Assembly (NCBI GenBank): GCA_910579505.1
Contig: CAJTTZ010000001.1
Coordinates: 631,655-695,654 of the forward strand
Direction of reading: 5' to 3'
DNA length: 64,000 nucleotides
Source of the DNA: an uncultured Lachnospiraceae bacterium
GTDB lineage: Bacteria > Bacillota > Clostridia > Lachnospirales > Lachnospiraceae
This document shows, piece after piece, positions 58,993-64,000 of the stretch (position 1 is the first letter of the stretch; the number at the start of each line of letters is the position of its first letter). The position numbers were made by a program, and so were the translations under genes. The notes beneath the pieces were generated by a model. It was not told the origin of the DNA, ran no database searches, and worked only from the letters and a program-made list of their open reading frames with translations.

Positions 58993-61629
58993 TTATTCAT
59001 CTGCATTGTCATCCGCCGGCACAGGTTCATCCATCATTTCCTCTGGCAGCATATCCTCTTTTGGGATCACATCCGTCTGTATGTCTGTCGTCTGTTCGCC
59101 CTCAGTCTCCAGCCCGTCAATTCTCTCGATAATTTCCTCTTCCTCCGGCAGCACATCCTGCCTTCCTGCCGGAACATCCTCACCATATACCTCTCCGTTT
59201 ATAACTGCCTCAAGTTTCTGCGAATAGGTCACATCATCTTCCGAAGCAATAATCTCCATCGCATCCGCTTCCGAGATGCCAAAGTCCGCCGACAGTCTCT
59301 CCAGAATCTGCGTATAAATTCCGCTAACCTCACCTACCACGTTGTAGGCTTCCGCCTCCGGCAAAATCTCCTGATAGCGCGCCACACCCGTTATCAATGC
59401 ATTCAAGGATTCCAGACGCATATCTAGGTTTACATAATTTTCATAGGAAGTAAGCTTTCGGTTCATCTGCAAAATCAGATTACTCCGCTGGAATATAACT
59501 TCATCCTGCTCGTTTAACTTCTTCCCGTACAGAAGATCATACACCTGGGCATAATCCTGATGATCATATGCCACATGTGCTCCCCTCTTTTCCGTATAGT
59601 TTGGCAGGAAAGAGGACAGCAACACAATGCAGGCTGCTATCGTGCCGCAGAACATAAACACTGTTATTACTTTCTTTTTGGAGAGTTTCTTCTCCGGCGG
59701 CGCAAACAGATCTACCTCTTCCTCTTCTTTTTTCTTCTTTTCTTTCTTTCTCCTTTTCTTTGGCTTTTTATCTTCCTCTTCGCCCTCGGCGTCCTCTTCT
59801 GCTTCGCCTTCTCCTTCTCCTTCTTTTCCCTTCTTACCTTTCTTCTTATCTTTCTTTTTCTTCTTTTTGCCCTTCTTATCCTCTTCCTTCAGCTCCTCGA
59901 GGAGCTCTTTATTCTCATCGGTAACATTTCCCATCTCGCCGGCATTATCCGCCAGAATTTCCGCCGCAACAGGATCTTCGTCCTCTTCATCTGTCTCCAG
60001 CAGGAAATTCATCAGCTTTGCAAAAAATCCGGGCTTCTTCTCTTCCTGTTCCTCCGCTTCTTCCGCTCCTGTATCCTGCTCCGCAACTTCCGCTAAAAGT
60101 GCCTCCAGTTCATCCCCTGTCTCTTCGGCTTCAACTTGGGTTTCTTCGCTCTTCTTCTTTTTTCCGAACAGCTTCTTACGCTTCTTTTTCTCTTTCTTCG
60201 GTTTCTCTCCGCCTTCCCGTGCCGCTATCTCTTCCGGTGTAAGCTCCCTGATGCTCTCCGCTTCCTTCGCCGCTTCATCACTTTCAAAGAAATCAAAGCT
60301 GCCGTCCCCACCGTCATCCGCGCCTTCCAGCATCGCCAGTATATCGTCATCCGGGGAAATACCCTGGTCAGCTCCTTCTAACAGGTCATTAATTTCAGAC
60401 AAATCTTCATTATGGTCCATCCCTGCCAACAGCGCCGAGAGATCTTCGTCGCTTTCTCCCGTCTCCTCCAGGGCAAAATCATCTGCACCGCCTCCGCCAT
60501 CAGACAAATCGCCGCTCAGAAGACGGTCAATATCTTCCTCAGACATCAATCCATCCATCCCGCCATCCACACTTTCCGATTCTTCCAGTGCCAGATCATC
60601 CAGTGACAAACTATCCATTGCACCTTCGTCCCCGCCGCTCTCGCCAAGATCCAGTCCATCCAGTGAAAAATCGTCTGACGCGCCCTCGTCTGCACCGCTC
60701 CCGCCAAGATCCAGATCGTCCAAAGACAAATCATCCAGTGAAAGACCATCCAACGCGCCCTCGTCTGCGCCGCTCCCGCCAAGGTCCAGATCATCCAAAG
60801 ACAGGTTATCCAGTGAAAGGTCATCTATTGCGCCCTCATCTGCGCCGCTTCCGCCAAGATCCAGATCATCCAAAGACAGGTTATCCAGCGATAGGTCATC
60901 CGACACACCCTCATCTGCGCCGTCCTCACCGAGATTCAGGTCATCCAAAGACAGATTATCCAGCGATAGGTCATCCAGCGCGCCCTCGTCTGCGCCGCTT
61001 TCGCCAAGATCCAGGTCATCCAAAGACAGATTATCCAGCGATAGGTCATCCAATGCGCCCTCGTCTGCGCTGCTTTCGCCAAGATCCAGATTATCCAGCG
61101 ATAGGTCATCCAATGCGCCCTCGTCCGCGCTGCCCCCGCCAAGATCCAGATTATCCAGCGATAGGTCATCCAATGCGCCCTCGTCTGCGCTGCCCCCGCC
61201 AAGATCCAGATTATCCAGCGACAATTCATCCAGACCGTCCATCATGCTCTCACCCGCGTCTGTATCTTCCAACGCAAAATCGTCTGATAATGCACTTTCT
61301 TCTATATCAAGGCCGTCTGCCGCCTGCTCCCCGTCTTTGGAAACGGAATCGGCCGGGTTATGCTCATTCATAAATGCAAGCATGGCCTCCATATCTTCCG
61401 CCTCGGAATCACTCTGTTCCTGCGGTTCTTCCTCCGCTCCCCCAAGAGTTCCCATAGATACCAGCATCTCCTCTATCTCCTGAGAAGACATGGCTTTCCC
61501 GCCATCCGCAGGAGTTGTCTGGTTGTCTGCGCCTTCCACCCCGGATGCAGCGTCTTTTTCTCCGTCCGATTTCCCGCCACCCAGTATGGAATCCAATAAA
61601 CTGTCTAAATATGCTTCACTCGAGCTCAT
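58993..61629 (-). CDS. Acidic repeat membrane protein with FliM-like short motifs
   Basis: An 878-residue protein, family not recognised. Residues 131-346 are tandem acidic repeats of 15-25 residues built on LSLDNLDLGGSGADEGAL. Flanking segments look like the FliM/FliY N-terminal LSQxEIDALL peptide: MSSQEIEEML at 47-56, MSEEDIDRLL near 360, LSEINDLL near 410. A Lys/Glu-rich stretch (about 470-640) precedes one membrane helix near 652-674. About 200 residues follow outside the membrane with coil character and an acidic tail. Lys before the helix predicts N-in topology. The start is ATG behind GGGGAGAAAGT. It may be co-transcribed with hisH. Confidence 0.82.
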   Translation of the reverse strand: MSSSEAYLDSLLDSILGGGKSDGEKDAASGVEGADNQTTPADGGKAMSSQEIEEMLVSMGTLGGAEEEPQEQSDSEAEDMEAMLAFMNEHNPADSVSKDGEQAADGLDIEESALSDDFALEDTDAGESMMDGLDELSLDNLDLGGGSADEGALDDLSLDNLDLGGGSADEGALDDLSLDNLDLGESSADEGALDDLSLDNLSLDDLDLGESGADEGALDDLSLDNLSLDDLNLGEDGADEGVSDDLSLDNLSLDDLDLGGSGADEGAIDDLSLDNLSLDDLDLGGSGADEGALDGLSLDDLSLDDLDLGGSGADEGASDDFSLDGLDLGESGGDEGAMDSLSLDDLALEESESVDGGMDGLMSEEDIDRLLSGDLSDGGGGADDFALEETGESDEDLSALLAGMDHNEDLSEINDLLEGADQGISPDDDILAMLEGADDGGDGSFDFFESDEAAKEAESIRELTPEEIAAREGGEKPKKEKKKRKKLFGKKKKSEETQVEAEETGDELEALLAEVAEQDTGAEEAEEQEEKKPGFFAKLMNFLLETDEEDEDPVAAEILADNAGEMGNVTDENKELLEELKEEDKKGKKKKKKDKKKGKKGKEGEGEGEAEEDAEGEEEDKKPKKRRKKEKKKKEEEEVDLFAPPEKKLSKKKVITVFMFCGTIAACIVLLSSFLPNYTEKRGAHVAYDHQDYAQVYDLLYGKKLNEQDEVIFQRSNLILQMNRKLTSYENYVNLDMRLESLNALITGVARYQEILPEAEAYNVVGEVSGIYTQILERLSADFGISEADAMEIIASEDDVTYSQKLEAVINGEVYGEDVPAGRQDVLPEEEEIIERIDGLETEGEQTTDIQTDVIPKEDMLPEEMMDEPVPADDNADE

Positions 61630-61781
61630 ACTTTCTCCCCATTTGCAACTATTCCGCACTTCATAGTTACTCACATTATTTTATGTCGCACTACCTCACA
61701 TTTTATCACATCTTCCCCCATTTAACAAATCCCTTTTCCAAAATGATAGCGCCCAATTCAGAGATCACTCCGCATTCTCCC

Positions 61782-62594
61782 TCAATGTTTCACGCTGCCG
61801 CAATTTCCTAATAAGCCCAGAAAATCAACAGGATTTGTGGCGATCCCCGTGCTCCTGTCCGCAATCGCTTCCCCTAATTGATAAAGTCTGGGATGTACAC
61901 GGTATAAATTCGCTTTTTGATTGTAATAAACCATCTTTTCAAAAGGAAACCGAATAATGCCGGGATAACTCATTCCCGCCCCCAGTTCCAGTATACACAG
62001 CCTTCTGTTTACAGTCCCCTGCAGCCATTTTGTGTAGACATTCCACTGCTCCAGATATCCCTCCTGCGCATACTGCTTTACGCCAAGCTGGTTAAACCGC
62101 AGTTTCCCGCCACACCGTGCGCAAACCGGCTCCTCCAGATCTGACAAGGACCGTTCCCCCCTGTAATACTGCAGGACAGCCTCATACGTTTCCTCAGGCA
62201 TCTCAAACAATTCTCCCGCACAGTTTTGATCACACTGCATCCTGCGGAAACCTCCACAGGGCGTCACAAGCTTCTTTTCATCAAGCCCCGCCCCATACAG
62301 ATAATCGTCTATACACAGAGAAACGACAAAATAATTTTTATTTTCCAGAAGCGCTTTCAGCGCCAGATAGGCGCAGTCCCATCTGTTTTCCCGCTCCCGG
62401 CGCAGTATCATTTTCTGCAAAAAAGGCACAATCCAGACGTAACGTTCCTCGTCCCCGATCTCCCGTTCAATCTCCCGGTACCTATCGTCCTGCACAAGCG
62501 CGCCCCATCCATACTGGAATCCTTCTCCCAATCCGACCAGCACCATTTCCGCATTCTGAATCTTATCCCTTATTTCCTGTAATTGGCTATCCAT
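61782..62594 (-). CDS. Sir2-like protein, degenerate
   Basis: A 270-residue protein distantly related to sirtuins. AEMVLVGLGEGFQYGWGAL aligns with the NAD-binding start; CDQNC and CARCGGKLRFN give the two Cys pairs of the zinc module; LELGAGMSYPGIIRFPFEKM matches the late nucleotide-binding strand. The usual catalytic QNVDGLH segment is not seen, so deacetylase activity is doubtful. The start ATG lies behind GAAATGAAAAG. It sits between the acidic repeat gene and cheV. Confidence 0.75.
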   Translation of the reverse strand: MDSQLQEIRDKIQNAEMVLVGLGEGFQYGWGALVQDDRYREIEREIGDEERYVWIVPFLQKMILRRERENRWDCAYLALKALLENKNYFVVSLCIDDYLYGAGLDEKKLVTPCGGFRRMQCDQNCAGELFEMPEETYEAVLQYYRGERSLSDLEEPVCARCGGKLRFNQLGVKQYAQEGYLEQWNVYTKWLQGTVNRRLCILELGAGMSYPGIIRFPFEKMVYYNQKANLYRVHPRLYQLGEAIADRSTGIATNPVDFLGLLGNCGSVKH

Positions 62595-62613
62595 CTTTTC
62601 ATTTCCTCTGCAC

Positions 62614-62646
62614 AGAAAAAGAAAGACCGGGAATTTCCCGGTCTTT
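62614..62646 (-). terminator. Intrinsic terminator after cheV
   Basis: AAAGACCGGGAA and TTCCCGGTCTTT form a 12-bp stem, then TTTTT on the minus strand. It lies 20 bases past the cheV stop. Confidence 0.88.
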
Positions 62647-62665
62647 ACCTCTTTATTTGTTCTGC

Positions 62666-63568
62666 TTACCTATTTGCCAAGACCAGTTCATCAACCACAC
62701 GTACCAAATTACCGATTTCCGGCTTGGAAAGCTGCGCATTTGCCCCAAGAGCTTCTCCCTTTCTCTTCATATCCTCATTGACAAGCGAAGAGAAAATAAC
62801 AATCGGGATATCCTTTGTCTCGTCATCAGATTTCACAAGCTTCGTCAAGCGGTGTCCATCCATAAGCGGCATCTCGATATCCGTTATGATACACTGTACA
62901 TGATCTCTGAGCGTCCCCTCTTTCTTGCACTCCTGAATCACATCATAAGCCTGCTGGCCATTCTCTGTGTGAATCAGGTTCACATAGCCTGCCTTATGTA
63001 ACGAGTCCACAATCAGCTTATTCAAAAGCGGCGAATCTTCCGCAATCAGAATCGGCACATCAATCCTGTGTCTCTCGCCAAGTTCCTCAATATCAGCGAC
63101 TTTAAGGCCGGTCTCGGGATTGATATCCGTTACAATCTTCTCAAAGTCAAGAATAATGATCAGTCTGTCGTCAAACTTGATGATACCAGTCGATACACCG
63201 TCTTCTGACGTGGATATCGTAGTACCCGGCTTAATGATCTCCCTCCAGGACACACGATGAATACCAACCACAGAATCCACATGAAATGCGATATCCAGCT
63301 TATTAAAATTCGTGACAATAAAGAGACCGCCGGGCTCAGACACACCTCTCTGTAAGCAGTTCTTCAAGTCAATCGCCGTAATCATCGTATCGCGCGGCAT
63401 AAAAATGCCTTCTACGCTCGGATGTGCATTCGGTACGGGCGTCACTTCCTGATAGTTAATGATTTCCTTGATCTTCGCCACATTGATACCGTAAGCATTC
63501 CCGTCCAGCTTAAATTCAAGTACCTCCAGCTCATTTGTTCCATTTTCAAGCAGAATCTTTGTATCCAT
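62666..63568 (-). CDS. cheV: Chemotaxis protein CheV
   Basis: A 300-residue protein. The N-terminal CheW-like domain (1-150) has VAKIKEIINYQEVTPVPNAH and GIFMPRDTMITAIDLK. The C-terminal receiver starts VPILIAEDSPLLNKLIVD with the acidic pocket, and the phospho-acceptor Asp is in CIITDIEMPLMDGHRL. CheV links chemoreceptors to CheA and is phosphorylated by it for adaptation. The start is ATG behind GAGGTGGATTGC. No other chemotaxis gene is in the window. Confidence 0.95.
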   Translation of the reverse strand: MDTKILLENGTNELEVLEFKLDGNAYGINVAKIKEIINYQEVTPVPNAHPSVEGIFMPRDTMITAIDLKNCLQRGVSEPGGLFIVTNFNKLDIAFHVDSVVGIHRVSWREIIKPGTTISTSEDGVSTGIIKFDDRLIIILDFEKIVTDINPETGLKVADIEELGERHRIDVPILIAEDSPLLNKLIVDSLHKAGYVNLIHTENGQQAYDVIQECKKEGTLRDHVQCIITDIEMPLMDGHRLTKLVKSDDETKDIPIVIFSSLVNEDMKRKGEALGANAQLSKPEIGNLVRVVDELVLANR

Positions 63569-63695
63569 GCAATCCACCTCACGTTATATATTTAGAAAAT
63601 ACCCTCGCATCTTTCAGATTGCACATTCATTTCCCTAAAAACCAAGCAAATTTAGAGGCAATCTCAGATTTATCTTATTATATCACAAATATTCT

Positions 63696-63735
63696 AAAAA
63701 AAAAACACTAATTACATTTTTTTGTAAATAGTGTT
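63696..63735 (-). terminator. Terminator of the rRNA operon
   Basis: On the minus strand AACACTA-T-TTACA and TGTAA-T-TAGTGTT form a stem with one T-T mismatch and an A-loop, then ten T. It lies about 130 bases past the 23S 3' end. Confidence 0.88.
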
Positions 63736-63866
63736 AATAAACTTAAAACATACCCTCAAAACCGAAAACTGAATCTCCTTTTTCCATCCGTATACTTCCC
63801 GCTTATCCCAACCCGCAAAGAACCGCCTGCGGTTCCCTTGAGGTTTATTTGGCAGGTATTTGCCTC

Positions 63867-64000
63867 TGGTTAAGCCGTCGACCTATTAGTACATGTCAGC
63901 TCCACACATTGCTGTGCTTCCACCCCATGCCTATCTACCTCTTACTCTCAGAGGGGTCTTCGGATAAATCCTGGGATATCTCATCTTGAGGGGGGCTTCA
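63867..64000 (-). rRNA. 23S rRNA, 3' end only, runs off the right edge
   Basis: The minus strand carries the conserved 3' end of 23S: GGTAGATAGGCATGGGGTGG, then GTGGAGCTGACATGTACTAA, and the terminal GGCTTAACC. The body lies outside the window. No 5S gene follows before the terminator. Confidence 0.93.

Noticed and set aside
60590..61235. Regularly spaced repeats that might suggest a CRISPR array
   Set aside because: The units are in-frame coding repeats without unique spacers, and no cas genes are present.
59627..61483. Long plus-strand open frame opposite the acidic repeat protein, rich in Ser/Pro/Arg
   Set aside because: It is the antisense of the repeats, has no ribosome site and no family features; the minus frame has a membrane helix, sensible start and operon context.
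63736..63866. 5S rRNA between 23S and its terminator
   Set aside because: Too short and without the conserved 5S segments.

Overview
The window looks like a chromosomal segment of a Firmicute of class Clostridia, most likely family Lachnospiraceae. The signs are moderate-to-high GC, a pta-ackA acetate pathway, an UPF0210/UPF0237 pair, a long FtsA-like protein beside coaE and polA, TtcaL-type carbohydrate loci, AgrC-like (GHKL) and LytTR regulators, and consistent AGGAGG ribosome binding sites. No phage, insertion sequence, CRISPR array or plasmid gene is visible. Nearly all genes lie on the minus strand, reading away from a 23S rRNA gene whose 3' end enters at the right edge.

Layout. 1-4 kb: a GH10 xylanase lipoprotein cut by the left edge, a LytTR/DUF3021 regulator pair, and a flavodoxin-SCP2-membrane fusion. 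4-8 kb: ackA and pta separated by a hairpin-rich element with inverted-repeat ends, then tmcAL divergent. 8-12 kb: a minimal SUF-like Fe-S pair (SmsC/SmsB type) co-transcribed with cardiolipin synthase and an acyltransferase. 12-19 kb: rmuC, an HPr-like protein without the phospho-histidine, and a LytTR/GHKL two-component system feeding a large surface protein. 19-24 kb: a second hairpin element, a glycerol-1-phosphate dehydrogenase-like enzyme, a GH13 alpha-glycosidase and a Sel1-repeat protein. 24-33 kb: feoA-feoB with an iron-box promoter, an epimerase, a complete ECF transporter (S, fused A1A2, T), UPF0210, UPF0237 and upp. 33-43 kb: a lipoprotein, a lone pseudopilin, and a six-gene sugar locus (binding protein, two permeases, YesM-type kinase, YesN-type regulator, GH30). 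43-52 kb: a WalJ-like hydrolase, FtsA-like protein, coaE, polA, a zinc-finger membrane protein and a GH25 lysozyme preceded by phased TGTNAY boxes. 52-56 kb: a MerR/TipAS regulator, a cluster of small membrane proteins, tRNA-Leu, and an ankyrin-DUF4303 protein. 56-64 kb: lysA, ung, hisF, hisH, an acidic repeat membrane protein, a Sir2-like protein, cheV, and the rRNA terminator and 23S end.

How genes work together. Pta and AckA make ATP and acetate. The GH30, GH13 and GH10 enzymes with the CUT1 transporter point to growth on plant or host glycans. FeoAB imports Fe2+, which the SmsCB pair could use. The most unusual item is the 878-residue acidic repeat protein near cheV. It is membrane-anchored and carries several short segments resembling the FliM N-terminal CheY-binding motif; a link to chemotaxis is inference only. 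Regulatory DNA is well preserved: a MerR-type 19-bp-spacer promoter, an IdeR/DtxR-like iron box, a palindromic operator at the GH13 promoter, and many intrinsic terminators.
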